64,000 nt of DNA from Nocardiopsis ganjiahuensis DSM 45031 (GCF_000341085.1 NZ_ANBA01000009.1:806001-870000), one strand, 5' to 3'; positions 16,863-25,040 are shown, counted from the first letter of the stretch. Translations and numbers: made by a program. The notes: generated by a model from the sequence alone, not told the origin.

Positions 16863-18224
16863 ATGGGAGTGACCGTGACCGACCTACCGACCGAACCGGC
16901 CAGCGGTGGTCCGGCCGAGCGCGAGCGGCTCTTCGGTGACCTGCTCAACGACTGCGTGCACTGCGGTTTCTGCCTGCCCACCTGCCCCACCAACGTGCTG
17001 TGGGGACAGGAGATGGACTCACCGCGCGGCCGTATCCACCTCATGGGCCAGATGCACGAGGAGGACGTGCTCACCGAGACCGCCGTCGGGCACTTCGACA
17101 ACTGCCTGGGCTGCCTAGCGTGCGTGTCCTCGTGCCCGTCCGGGGTGGCCTACGACGCCCTCATCGAGCACACGCGGTACCGGGTCGAGGAGGAGCACGA
17201 ACGCCCCCGGGGCCAGCGCGCGCTGCGCGGGGCGGTGTTCTCGCTCTTCCCGTACCGGAACCGCCTCCGGGCCGTGCGCGGACCACTGCGCGCCTACCAG
17301 GCGAGCGGGGTCTCGTCGCTGGTCCGCAGGTCCGGGATCCTGGACCGGCTCTCACCGACCCTGGCCACCATGGAGCGCATCGCCCCGCCGCTGTCGGCCC
17401 CTCCTCCCCCGCTGCCCGAGCTGGTGCCCGCCGTGGGCGAACGGCGCGCCCGGGTGGGCATGCTCGTGGGCTGTGTGCAGGGCGCGTTCTTCCCCGAGGT
17501 CAACACCGCGACCGCCCGGGTGCTGGCCCTGGAGGGCTGCGAGGTGGTGATCCCACGCTCCCAGGGGTGCTGCGGGGCGCTGTCGGGCCACTCCGGCAGG
17601 CTCGCCGAGTCGGCCGCCTTCGCCCAGCGCCTCGTCGAGGTCTTCGAAGCGGGCCAGGTGGAGCGGATCGTCGTGAACTCGGCCGGGTGCGGATCCAGCA
17701 TGAAGCACTTCGACCGAACCCTGGAGGAGGCGGGTGCGGGGCCGGCCTGGGTGGAGCGCGCCCGCGCGGTCTCGGCGAAGGTGGTGGACCTGACCGAGTA
17801 CCTGGTCGCCCTGGGGCCGCGCGCCGAGCGCCATCCGGTCCCGCTCCGGGTGGCCTACCACGACGCCTGCCACCTGTCCCACGGCCAGGGGATCACCCGC
17901 CAGCCCCGTGAGCTCCTCCGGCAGATCCCCGGACTCGAGGTGGTCGACCTGCCCAACAAGGAGATCTGCTGCGGTTCGGCGGGCGTGTACAACCTGTTCA
18001 ACCCGCGGGCCGCGGGCGAACTGGGCGACCGCAAGGGCGAGGACGTGGCCTCGACCGGGGCCGGCGTCCTGGTCTCGGGCAACCCGGGATGCTCGTTGCA
18101 GATCGCCTCGGCGATGGAGCGCGCGGGTTCGCCGGTCGCGGTGACCCACACCGCGCAGCTCCTGGACGCCTCGCTGCGCGGCCTGAGCCCGGAGCAGCTG
18201 TTCGGTCCGTCCAGCCGAGGGTAA
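16863..18224 (+). CDS. glcF: Glycolate oxidase iron-sulfur subunit GlcF
   Basis: This electron-transfer subunit passes electrons from the flavin subunits to the respiratory chain. It has 453 residues. Two [4Fe-4S] motifs, CVHCGFCLPTCP (about residue 32) and CLGCLACVSSCP (about 81), are followed by two CCG-type domains with QGCCGALSGHSG and EICCGSAGVYNLFNP. ATG 16863 gives the longest frame but has no good binding site. GTG 16875 has GGGAG 5 nt upstream and may be the true start, giving 449 residues. The seven-codon frame ATG at 16849, which ends on the TGA at 16870, overlaps the start and could couple translation. No membrane segment is seen. Confidence 0.95.
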   Translation: MGVTVTDLPTEPASGGPAERERLFGDLLNDCVHCGFCLPTCPTNVLWGQEMDSPRGRIHLMGQMHEEDVLTETAVGHFDNCLGCLACVSSCPSGVAYDALIEHTRYRVEEEHERPRGQRALRGAVFSLFPYRNRLRAVRGPLRAYQASGVSSLVRRSGILDRLSPTLATMERIAPPLSAPPPPLPELVPAVGERRARVGMLVGCVQGAFFPEVNTATARVLALEGCEVVIPRSQGCCGALSGHSGRLAESAAFAQRLVEVFEAGQVERIVVNSAGCGSSMKHFDRTLEEAGAGPAWVERARAVSAKVVDLTEYLVALGPRAERHPVPLRVAYHDACHLSHGQGITRQPRELLRQIPGLEVVDLPNKEICCGSAGVYNLFNPRAAGELGDRKGEDVASTGAGVLVSGNPGCSLQIASAMERAGSPVAVTHTAQLLDASLRGLSPEQLFGPSSRG

Positions 18225-18806
18225 CCGTTCGGGCCCCCGGTCGCGATAAGACACGGTGAACCCCGTCCGACATATCTTTTCCATCACCGTCTTTCTTCGC
18301 GTACGAAAAACAGCGCCGCCGGACCGGACCCGGAGCACACGACTCCGATTCGTGCGTGGAGCCACCCTTCGCGGGCCCGAAAAATCGGATGCCAAGAGCA
18401 TGGCCCGCGCCACCACGAGGAAAAGCCGACCACCCTTCATCAGAGACCCAGAGCAAACAGGCCAGAAGAGAACCTAGCACCGTCCGCCCGGCTCCGCCTG
18501 GCCGAATGTGGACACCCAGGGTGACCAGCTTCCACCTCAGAGAGAGGGCCACGGCCGGGCCGAACACACCACCAGGAGACATGAAACCCTCTTCACCTGC
18601 AATAACAAGGTGATTCCTCATCCCCTGCACACCACCACAAACAGGGATCGCCTCCACCCCACGACCTGCAAGAACAACAAGAATACGCACGTCAAATCCC
18701 CCTCCCGAAAAGACCGGCTGAAGCAGACCCCCAATAAAACTCGACCACCTTCAACCATCTGCGAAAACACAAAAAGACGCGAACACCGACGCACACAAAA
18801 TCGGCG
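18225..18806. other. AT-richer non-coding stretch before the bacteriocin genes
   Basis: This stretch of roughly 580 bp is clearly richer in A and C than the flanking genes, especially after 18600, and no frame shows coding bias. Small open frames at 18508-18810 (+) and 18618-19004 (-) exist but look random. It could be a long regulatory region or the left edge of acquired DNA carrying the bacteriocin genes. Confidence 0.55.
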
Positions 18807-18836
18807 TTGACACAATTCCAGGAAGTCCATAACTTC
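18807..18836 (+). promoter_or_regulatory. Promoter of the bacteriocin locus with overlapping inverted repeat
   Basis: TTGACA (18807-18812), a 17-nt spacer and TAACTT (18830-18835) form a near-consensus housekeeping promoter. A transcript from about 18842 would have a 40-nt leader before the ATG at 18883. GAAGT (18822-18826) and ACTTC (18832-18836) form a 5-bp inverted repeat across the -10, a possible repressor site. Confidence 0.7.
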
Positions 18837-18882
18837 TTCCAGGGCGACGGATTCTTCGCCACACCCCCTGCAAGAAGGAAAA

Positions 18883-19179
18883 ATGAACAGAGCCAAGAAG
18901 GTGCTCGTGACCGTTCTGGTCGCTGCGGGCATCAGCGTGGGAACGGCTGGCGCAGCCTCCGCTGTCGTCTCGAGTGTGGGCGGCGGCACCTGGGACCGCG
19001 GCACCGTTTCCGATCGCGTCTACTCGAACTACCTCCACAACAGCAGATGCCACGGCTCCACCGCCGTAGGAGTCCATACGGTCCGTTCCGCGAACACCGG
19101 GGCAGGCAACTGGTCACGGGCAAGCGTCGCGAAGGCATGGACCAACAACCAGACTTACTGGCGCAACACCTGCGGATGA
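18883..19179 (+). CDS. Lactococcin-972-family bacteriocin precursor, peptide 1
   Basis: This is a secreted peptide of 98 residues. A Sec signal peptide occupies residues 1-27 (basic MNRAKK, hydrophobic core, cleavage after ASA), leaving a mature peptide of 71. The mature part has the lactococcin 972 layout: an early GGTWDRG, a central YSNYLHNSRCHG and a C-terminal aromatic/Asn-rich WTNNQTYWRNTCG. Lactococcin 972 itself blocks septum formation by binding lipid II. That activity is assumed here only by family. Two cysteines (mature 29 and 70) could form a disulfide. The start follows AAGGA. The next gene encodes a clear paralogue, then come a membrane protein and an ATPase of the type found with this family. 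Confidence 0.85.
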   Translation: MNRAKKVLVTVLVAAGISVGTAGAASAVVSSVGGGTWDRGTVSDRVYSNYLHNSRCHGSTAVGVHTVRSANTGAGNWSRASVAKAWTNNQTYWRNTCG

Positions 19180-19199
19180 CGAAACAGGAGCAATCCCCC

Positions 19200-19493
19200 A
19201 TGAAACTCACCAAGCGCACCCTCGTGACCATGGCCCTGGCCTTCGGCATCGCGGTCGGCGCCGCCTCGGCCGCACACGCCGCGCCTCCCAAGGAAACCTG
19301 GAACCGCGGCGTCACGGGAGTCCCGGGTGCTGGTACCAGCTACTCGCACTACTTCCACCCCAGCGTGTGCCACGGCGCCACCGCGGTGGGCAAGACCACC
19401 GTGCGCACTGCCAACATCGCGGGAGGGTACTGGGCCCGGGCCACCGCCGACCGTGCCCTCGGTAACAACCAGGCGTACCGACGTACCTGCTGA
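19200..19493 (+). CDS. Lactococcin-972-family bacteriocin precursor, peptide 2
   Basis: This is a 97-residue paralogue of the preceding gene, 20 nt downstream behind AGGAG. The signal peptide is residues 1-27 (MKLTKRTLVTMALAFGIAVG, cleavage after AHA), with a mature part of 70 residues. Shared positions with peptide 1 include TW(D/N)RG, YS(N/H)Y, CHG(S/A)TAVG, TVR(S/T)AN, a W(S/A)RA block, NNQ.Y and the terminal (N/R)TC. Both cysteines are conserved. The start of the mature part differs most and carries an extra Gly/Pro-rich VTGVPGAGT loop. It may be a second component acting with peptide 1 or an independent variant. Confidence 0.83.
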   Translation: MKLTKRTLVTMALAFGIAVGAASAAHAAPPKETWNRGVTGVPGAGTSYSHYFHPSVCHGATAVGKTTVRTANIAGGYWARATADRALGNNQAYRRTC

Positions 19494-19509
19494 TCCCCCG
19501 ACGAACAGG

Positions 19510-19535
19510 CCCGTCGGCGCCCTGGCGCCGACGGG
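19510..19535 (+). promoter_or_regulatory. Strong hairpin between peptide and transporter genes
   Basis: CCCGTCGGCGCC (19510-19521) and GGCGCCGACGGG (19524-19535) are perfectly complementary, giving an 11-bp stem with a 4-nt loop. It lies in the 62-nt gap before the membrane-protein gene. It probably stops part of the transcripts, so the peptides would be made in excess over the membrane proteins. Confidence 0.65.
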
Positions 19536-19555
19536 TCCCCCGACAGGAACTATCC

Positions 19556-21634
19556 GTGCCCAACAGAACCCTCGCCTTCGCCTACACCGCCTGTGCCGTA
19601 TTCGCCGCGGTCATCGCCTTCCTCCTCGCCACCACGGCCGAGCGCACCATGTACGTGCTGGAGGACACGCGTCTGGTGTGGATCTCCGAGAACGACGGGA
19701 CCTACGACACCGACGAGGTCGCGGCTTCCGTGCGACAGGTCGCGAACGACCACGACACCTCGGTCGGCTACGTCATCCCGGATGTCAACGAACCGTTCTC
19801 GGTGGCGCACCTCTACCTCGCTGTCGCGGACCCCGGCTCCCACTACCAACAGTGGCTGGAGGACGGCTACCCGAACTTCGGCCGGGACTTCACCGTCACG
19901 AGCCACGACATCGCGGACTTCGGTGGCGTGGGGCCGAACGGCGTCTACCTCGTCTTCGGTGACGCCGGGGCGGAGGAGGCGCTCCGCGCGGCCCTCGCCG
20001 AACACGGCCTCCAAGAGGCGGCAGGCACCCAGGTCACCCAGTTGTGGCACTACTTCACCGGTGGCCACCTGTTCAACCTCCTGGCGGTCGCCCTGCTCGG
20101 ATCAGCGACCGCCGTGGGGGCGGGCGTCCTGTTGGCCGCACGCGACTACGGCGTCATGCGCTTGCAAGGGCGCTCCTACCTCGACATCCTCGGTGGCGAC
20201 CTGCGGAAAGTGGCACGGTTGGCGGCGATCGCCCTGCCGGCGGTGGCGGCCGCGACGCTGGCGTTACTCGGCGCCTACAACGGGTGGAACCAGCTCGGCC
20301 TCTACACCCTGATGGCCCTGGCGTTCCTGGCTCTGCTGGCGGTCCCCTGCCTGCTCGTGCACGCCGCGGTGCTGGGCCTGGTGCACACCACCGGCATCCT
20401 GCCGGCCCTCAAGGGCCGCCTGCCCGTCCGCAGCACTACGGCCGCCGTCTACCTGGTCAGGGCCCCCGTACTGGTGCTGGCCCTGTTCATCCTGGCTGGT
20501 GTCGTCAGCTCCGCCCAGGAGGTCCGTGACCAGCGTGTGGGCCTGGAACTACTGGAGGACCACGGCGACACGTCCTTCCCCTCACTCAGCGCCAACTACG
20601 GATGGGCGGACCCCGAGGCGGTCGACGCGAGCCTCGGTCCCTGGCTGCGGGAAGCCGACGCCGAGGGTGACATGGTCCTGACCATCCACACCTACCTCCA
20701 CGATTTCCTCCCCTTCGATCCGGAGCAACCCTGGGACACCTCCTCGCTGGACCGCACCGTCCTCGTGGTGAACGACGCCTACCTGGCCGAGGAGGAAGTG
20801 CTCGCCCCTTCCGGCGAGCGCCACGGCCCCGGGGAGACCGTCCGGGTCATCGTGCCCGAGAGCTTCCAGGAGCACACCGACGAGCTCGTCGACGGGGTGA
20901 CCGACAGCTGGCTCGACATCAACAGCCGACCAGGCCAGGCACCCGAAGTGGAGGCCCTGGTCGCGGCCGACGGCCAGGACCTGTTCACCTACGCGGCCAA
21001 GGGCATGAGCGATCCCCACCACTTCCTGCCCCTGGTGCACGAACCCGTCGTCATCGTGCTGCCGAACGGAGCGGTCCTGTCTGACAGCGACTACGTCGCT
21101 TATCTGACCAACCGCTCGACGGCCTTCCCCGATCCCGGGGTGGTGGAGGATTTCCGGGCGGAGGACCCTGAGGCGTCCCGGTACGTTTCCATGGTGGAGA
21201 CCCTTGGTGTCAGTGCCCTCAAAGAGCACCACAACTCGCTGAACGTCCTGCGCAGCGAAACCTTCAACCTGCTCGGGGCGGGCGCCGTACTGCTGCTCAC
21301 CGCCATGGCCGCGTGCATCGTGCATGTGCGCACCCGGTCCCAGGAGATCTTCGCGCGACACATCAGCGGGTGGACCTTCGTCGCCACCCACCGGCGCCTG
21401 CTGATCGTCGAGGGCGCCATCGCGCTCGGTTTCCTGGCGTGGTCCACCTGGGACACGCTCCGCAAGGTGGCGCTGACCGCCGATCCCATGTACGGCGGTC
21501 CTCTGGAGAGCGCGCCCAGTGGAGTCGAGCCGTTCTACGCGCTCGGGATCATCCTGGTCTGCCTGGTGATCACCGTCGCCGCGCTGTCCCTCTTCCACCG
21601 CCGTATCGTCCACGAAGGCGCCTCCCGGGCCTGA
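19556..21634 (+). CDS. Bacteriocin-associated integral membrane protein (lactococcin 972 group)
   Basis: This 692-residue polytopic membrane protein starts at a GTG. One membrane segment lies at about 8-27 and a large extracytoplasmic region follows. A cluster of about four segments lies between residues 170 and 320, then a second extracytoplasmic domain, and three segments after about 560 (LLGAGAVLLLTAMAACIV, LLIVEGAIALGFLAWSTW, ALGIILVCLVITVAALSLF). This layout, its size and its place between Lcn972-like peptides and an ABC ATPase match the family described as bacteriocin-associated (putative immunity) membrane proteins. By topology it resembles FtsX/MacB-type ABC permeases. It is probably the membrane partner of the ATPase 22 nt downstream, acting in immunity or peptide expulsion. 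Confidence 0.8.
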   Translation: MPNRTLAFAYTACAVFAAVIAFLLATTAERTMYVLEDTRLVWISENDGTYDTDEVAASVRQVANDHDTSVGYVIPDVNEPFSVAHLYLAVADPGSHYQQWLEDGYPNFGRDFTVTSHDIADFGGVGPNGVYLVFGDAGAEEALRAALAEHGLQEAAGTQVTQLWHYFTGGHLFNLLAVALLGSATAVGAGVLLAARDYGVMRLQGRSYLDILGGDLRKVARLAAIALPAVAAATLALLGAYNGWNQLGLYTLMALAFLALLAVPCLLVHAAVLGLVHTTGILPALKGRLPVRSTTAAVYLVRAPVLVLALFILAGVVSSAQEVRDQRVGLELLEDHGDTSFPSLSANYGWADPEAVDASLGPWLREADAEGDMVLTIHTYLHDFLPFDPEQPWDTSSLDRTVLVVNDAYLAEEEVLAPSGERHGPGETVRVIVPESFQEHTDELVDGVTDSWLDINSRPGQAPEVEALVAADGQDLFTYAAKGMSDPHHFLPLVHEPVVIVLPNGAVLSDSDYVAYLTNRSTAFPDPGVVEDFRAEDPEASRYVSMVETLGVSALKEHHNSLNVLRSETFNLLGAGAVLLLTAMAACIVHVRTRSQEIFARHISGWTFVATHRRLLIVEGAIALGFLAWSTWDTLRKVALTADPMYGGPLESAPSGVEPFYALGIILVCLVITVAALSLFHRRIVHEGASRA

Positions 21635-21656
21635 CTCCGAGAAACCGAGAAACACC

Positions 21657-22295
21657 ATGATCACCCTGAAGAACCTCAGCAAGTCCTTCGGCAACCGCCT
21701 CCTGTGGGAAGACCTCGACCTGACCGTGGAGTCCGGCCGGATGCTCGCGCTGGTCGGAGCCAGCGGATCGGGCAAGACCACCCTGCTCAACTGCATGGGA
21801 CTATTGGAGAAACCGACCGGAGGGCAGATCCTGTTCGAGGGCACCGACGTCACCCGGCTGGGTTCGGGAAAACAACGCCGGTTCCGCCGTGACCACCTGG
21901 GCTACCTGTTCCAGAACTACGCACTGATCGAGAACGCCACCGTCAAGGCCAACCTTGAGGTGGTGCGGCGGCGCGGAACCCGGCCCGGTTTCGCGGCCGC
22001 CCTGGAGCGGGTGGGTCTTGGCGGACGCGAGAAGGAGAAGGTGCACTACCTGTCGGGCGGGGAGCAGCAGCGGGTGGCGCTGGCCCGGCTCATGGTGAAG
22101 CAGCCGTCACTGGTGCTGGCCGACGAGCCCACAGGGGCGCTGGACAGCGAGAACGGGGCCATGGTGGTGAACGTACTGCGTCACATGAGCCGGGCGGGCT
22201 GTGCCGTGGTCATCGCCACGCACAACGACGCGGTTCGGGACGCCTGCGACACCGCCTTCGACGTGTACGAGCAGAAGGAGCTCACCCTGCGCTGA
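21657..22295 (+). CDS. ABC transporter ATP-binding protein of the bacteriocin locus
   Basis: This 212-residue ATPase is of the MacB/LolD size class. It has Walker [10 protein letters not shown] (about 36-44), the Q-loop LFQNYALIE, the signature [13 protein letters not shown] (about 125), Walker [13 protein letters not shown] and the H-loop ATH. It probably powers the preceding membrane protein, as in lactococcin-972-type systems where the pair gives self-protection or export. Because the peptides carry Sec signals, export through this pair is not required, so immunity is the likelier job. It is convergent with dapF. Confidence 0.9.
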   Translation: MITLKNLSKSFGNRLLWEDLDLTVESGRMLALVGASGSGKTTLLNCMGLLEKPTGGQILFEGTDVTRLGSGKQRRFRRDHLGYLFQNYALIENATVKANLEVVRRRGTRPGFAAALERVGLGGREKEKVHYLSGGEQQRVALARLMVKQPSLVLADEPTGALDSENGAMVVNVLRHMSRAGCAVVIATHNDAVRDACDTAFDVYEQKELTLR

Positions 22296-22351
22296 GCGAG
22301 CGCCGCACTGCCAAGCCGCCACGCCGAGGCCCGAGGCTCCCGGACGAGGGG

Positions 22352-23167
22352 TCAGACCAGGACGGTCTCGCCCTCGGCGATGATGGCGGCGGGGCCGCTC
22401 AGGCGGGCGCCCGAGGCGTCGAGGTAGACCGTGCACTCCCCGCCGAGCACGCGCACCCTCCAGGTCGCGCCCTCGCCCTCGGGGGTGGCCGCCGCGGCCG
22501 CGGCCACGATGCCGGTACCGCAGGAGCGGGTCTCGCCGGAGCCGCGCTCGTACACGCGCATCTCCAGCACCCCGGGGGCGATCTCGGAGTACACCTCGAC
22601 GTTGGCGCCCTGGGGGAAGGCCTCGGCGTCGAGTTCGGGGAGCCTGGTCAGGTCGATGTCGGCGACCGGGCCGTCGACCTCGCAGGCCAGGTGCGGGTTG
22701 CCCACGGAGATCTGGGCTCCGTGCACGACCTGCCGGGCGAGCTTGGCCGAGGAGGTGCCCTGGCGCTCGACCCGGCCCATGTCGATGGTGACGTCGCCGT
22801 TGGCCTCGATCACCACACCCTTGGCGCCGTCGCGGGTGCCGACCTCGAAGCGGTCGCCGGTGACGTAACCGGCGTGCCGCAGGTAGCGGGCGAAGACCCG
22901 CACCCCGTTGCCGCACATCTCGGCGATGCTGCCGTCGGAGTTGCGGTAGTCCATGAACCACTCGGAGCGTTCGGCCGTGCGGGCCGCCGGGGCGAGCGTC
23001 TCACCGAGCGCACCCGTACGCACCACCCGGAGGATGCCGTCACCGCCGATGCCCGCCCGGCGGTCGCACAGCAGCCGGACGGTCTCCTCCGTGAGCTGGA
23101 GCTCCCCGTCGGGGTCGGGGAGGATCACGAAGTCGTTCTCTGTTCCGTGGCCCTTGGCGAATCGCAT
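22352..23167 (-). CDS. dapF: Diaminopimelate epimerase
   Basis: DapF converts LL- to meso-diaminopimelate for lysine and peptidoglycan synthesis. The chosen ATG 23167 gives 271 residues beginning MRFAKGHGTENDFVILPDPDG. The two catalytic cysteines lie in MCGNGVR and SCGTGIVAAA. Other signatures are YRNSDGSIAEMCGNG and SVGNPHLA. Longer upstream in-frame starts add a Ser/Arg-rich stretch with no family similarity. It is divergent from miaA, its usual actinobacterial neighbour. Confidence 0.97.
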   Translation of the reverse strand: MRFAKGHGTENDFVILPDPDGELQLTEETVRLLCDRRAGIGGDGILRVVRTGALGETLAPAARTAERSEWFMDYRNSDGSIAEMCGNGVRVFARYLRHAGYVTGDRFEVGTRDGAKGVVIEANGDVTIDMGRVERQGTSSAKLARQVVHGAQISVGNPHLACEVDGPVADIDLTRLPELDAEAFPQGANVEVYSEIAPGVLEMRVYERGSGETRSCGTGIVAAAAAATPEGEGATWRVRVLGGECTVYLDASGARLSGPAAIIAEGETVLV

Positions 23168-23309
23168 GCCCACCATCCTAGATGTGCCCGCCCCGGCGAA
23201 CGAACGCCGCCGCTCGGCCGCTGGTCGGCAGCCCGTCAATCACCCGATTCCCACCCGTCTCTCACCCGGTGTGGCCCCGGCGCGGGTGCAACGTGGTTAC
23301 GCTGGAGGG

Positions 23310-24302
23310 ATGATCAAGGTGATCGCGGTCGTGGGCCCGACCGCTGTAGGCAAGTCGGACCTGGCCGTCGACCTCGCGGAGTGGCTGGAGGAGCGCACCG
23401 GTCGTCGCGGCGAGGTGATCAACGCCGACTCCATGCAGCTGTACAGAGGCATGGACATCGGCACGGCGAAGCTCCCCGAGGAGGAGCGCCGGGGCGTGCC
23501 CCACCATCTGCTGGACATCTGGGACGTGCACGAGACCGCGGACGTGGCCAGCTACCAGACCCTCGCCCGGGAGCGGGTGGAGGACTGCGCGGACCGCGAC
23601 GTCATCCCCATCCTGGTGGGCGGTTCCGGGCTGTACGTGCGCGCCGTCCTGGACCACATGGAGTTCCCCGGGACCGACCCCGAGGTGCGCGCCCGGCTGG
23701 AGTCCGAGCTGGCCGACGTCGGCCCCGGGCTGCTGCACGCCCGGCTGGCCGAGGCCGACCCCGCCGCGGCCCGTACGATCCTGCCCGGCAACGGTCGGCG
23801 GATCGTCCGGGCGCTGGAGGTCATCGAACTCACCGGGCAGCCGTTCACCGCCAACCTGCCCGACCACACCTCGTACTACCCCGGTGTGCAGCTGGGGCTG
23901 AGCGCACCGCGCCCCGAGCTGGACGAGCGCATCGACCTGCGGGTGGAGCGCATGTGGGGCCAGGGGTTGTTGGAGGAGGTCCGCCGCCTGGACAAGCAGG
24001 GGCTGCGCGAGGGCCGCACCGCGTCCAAGGCGCTCGGCTACGCCCAGGCGCTCGCCCAGCTGGACGGGGAGATCGACGAGACCGAGGCCAAGGAGCAGAC
24101 CGCCCAGGCCACGCGGCGGTTCGCGCGCCGCCAGGAGTCGTGGTTCCGCCGCGACCCGCGGGTCCACTGGCTGCCCTACGACGCCCCCAACCTGCTGGAA
24201 CGGGCGATGGCCCAGGTGGAGTCGGCCCTGGCCGGGAAGACGGAGGACCCGGGCGAGGCCCTGGTGGACATCGCCACCCTGCTGCCCAACTCCCAGCGCT
24301 GA
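23310..24302 (+). CDS. miaA: tRNA dimethylallyltransferase
   Basis: MiaA adds a dimethylallyl group to A37 of tRNAs reading UNN codons, the substrate later methylthiolated by MiaB. It has 330 residues from ATG 23310. The P-loop is GPTAVGKSDLA at about 9-19. Further signatures are INADSMQLYRGMDIGTAKL, LVGGSGLYVRAVLD and the C-terminal TRRFARRQESWFRRD. GGAGG sits almost directly against the ATG, whereas GTG 23319 is 9 nt from the same site, so translation may begin there (327 residues). Confidence 0.96.
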   Translation: MIKVIAVVGPTAVGKSDLAVDLAEWLEERTGRRGEVINADSMQLYRGMDIGTAKLPEEERRGVPHHLLDIWDVHETADVASYQTLARERVEDCADRDVIPILVGGSGLYVRAVLDHMEFPGTDPEVRARLESELADVGPGLLHARLAEADPAAARTILPGNGRRIVRALEVIELTGQPFTANLPDHTSYYPGVQLGLSAPRPELDERIDLRVERMWGQGLLEEVRRLDKQGLREGRTASKALGYAQALAQLDGEIDETEAKEQTAQATRRFARRQESWFRRDPRVHWLPYDAPNLLERAMAQVESALAGKTEDPGEALVDIATLLPNSQR

Positions 24303-24321
24303 GTCCGGGGCCGATCCGGGG

Positions 24322-25005
24322 TCACAGAGCCCAGGCGGCCACGAAGTAACCCACGCCGTAGGGTGCCTCGTAGGCGAGCAGGTCGCCGGTGGGCGCGCGG
24401 TCTCCGGCCGCGCCCGCCAGGACCTGCCAGGCGGGGCGCCCGGCGACCATGAGGTCGCGGGCCGTTGCGGGGTCGAGCCCGGCCAGGTGCGAGGTGTCCG
24501 CCTTGGCCAGGGCCTCGGCGACGGCGTCGTCGTAGGGGATCGCGCGCTCGTCCACGTACCCGGGTGAGTGCTCGGCCCGGCGGGCGCTGCCGTCGCCCAT
24601 CACCAGGAGCACGACCCGTTCCCCCTCGCCGGCCAGCTCCGCGCCGAGTTCGAGGGCCCGCCCCGGCACGGTGTCCGACGGGACCTCCAGGTAGCCGTCG
24701 GGGACGAGCCCGGAGCGCCCGGCCAGCCAGCGGCCGGTCGTGGCGGCCAGGTCCAGGACCCCCGGTTCCGGCCCTACGCGCACGTCCACGCCGAAGTCAC
24801 GCAGGTCTCCCCCGGCACCGCTGCCGTGACGGCGTTCCTCCGGCCCCCGGCCCACCACGTACAGGCGGTCGGCCCCGGCGGCGCCGAGCCCGGCGACGGC
24901 GAGGTCGCAGGCGGTTCGGAGGGCGTCCAGGCCCGGTGCGGCCCCCTGGGCGACCTCGGGGAAGAGCACGGGAGGATGCGGGCACACAGCGGCGGCGATC
25001 AACAC
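24322..25005 (-). CDS. LigB-like (class III extradiol dioxygenase-type) protein of unknown role
   Basis: This 227-residue protein has the N-terminal AAVCPHPPVLFPEV signature, which resembles the first metal-ligand histidine region of class III extradiol dioxygenase B subunits and Memo-type proteins. LVMGDGSARRAEHSPGYVDERA lies in the middle. Similar genes sit beside miaA in many actinobacteria, which argues for a housekeeping role rather than aromatic degradation. No partner A subunit is present. It is convergent with miaA, 19 nt away. The substrate is unknown. Confidence 0.75.
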   Translation of the reverse strand: MLIAAAVCPHPPVLFPEVAQGAAPGLDALRTACDLAVAGLGAAGADRLYVVGRGPEERRHGSGAGGDLRDFGVDVRVGPEPGVLDLAATTGRWLAGRSGLVPDGYLEVPSDTVPGRALELGAELAGEGERVVLLVMGDGSARRAEHSPGYVDERAIPYDDAVAEALAKADTSHLAGLDPATARDLMVAGRPAWQVLAGAAGDRAPTGDLLAYEAPYGVGYFVAAWAL

Positions 25006-25040
25006 AAGGGCGAGGCTACCGCCCGAATCGGCGAAAACCC

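Noticed and set aside
16849..16872. Seven-codon frame overlapping the glcF start as a regulatory leader peptide
   Set aside because: It carries no run of regulatory codons and no associated hairpins. It is noted only as a possible aid to translational coupling.
18508..18810. A 100-codon plus-strand frame ahead of the bacteriocin genes
   Set aside because: Its product is an Arg/Thr/Asn-rich string without family character, third-position bias or a ribosome binding site, and it ends inside the -35 element of the bacteriocin promoter.
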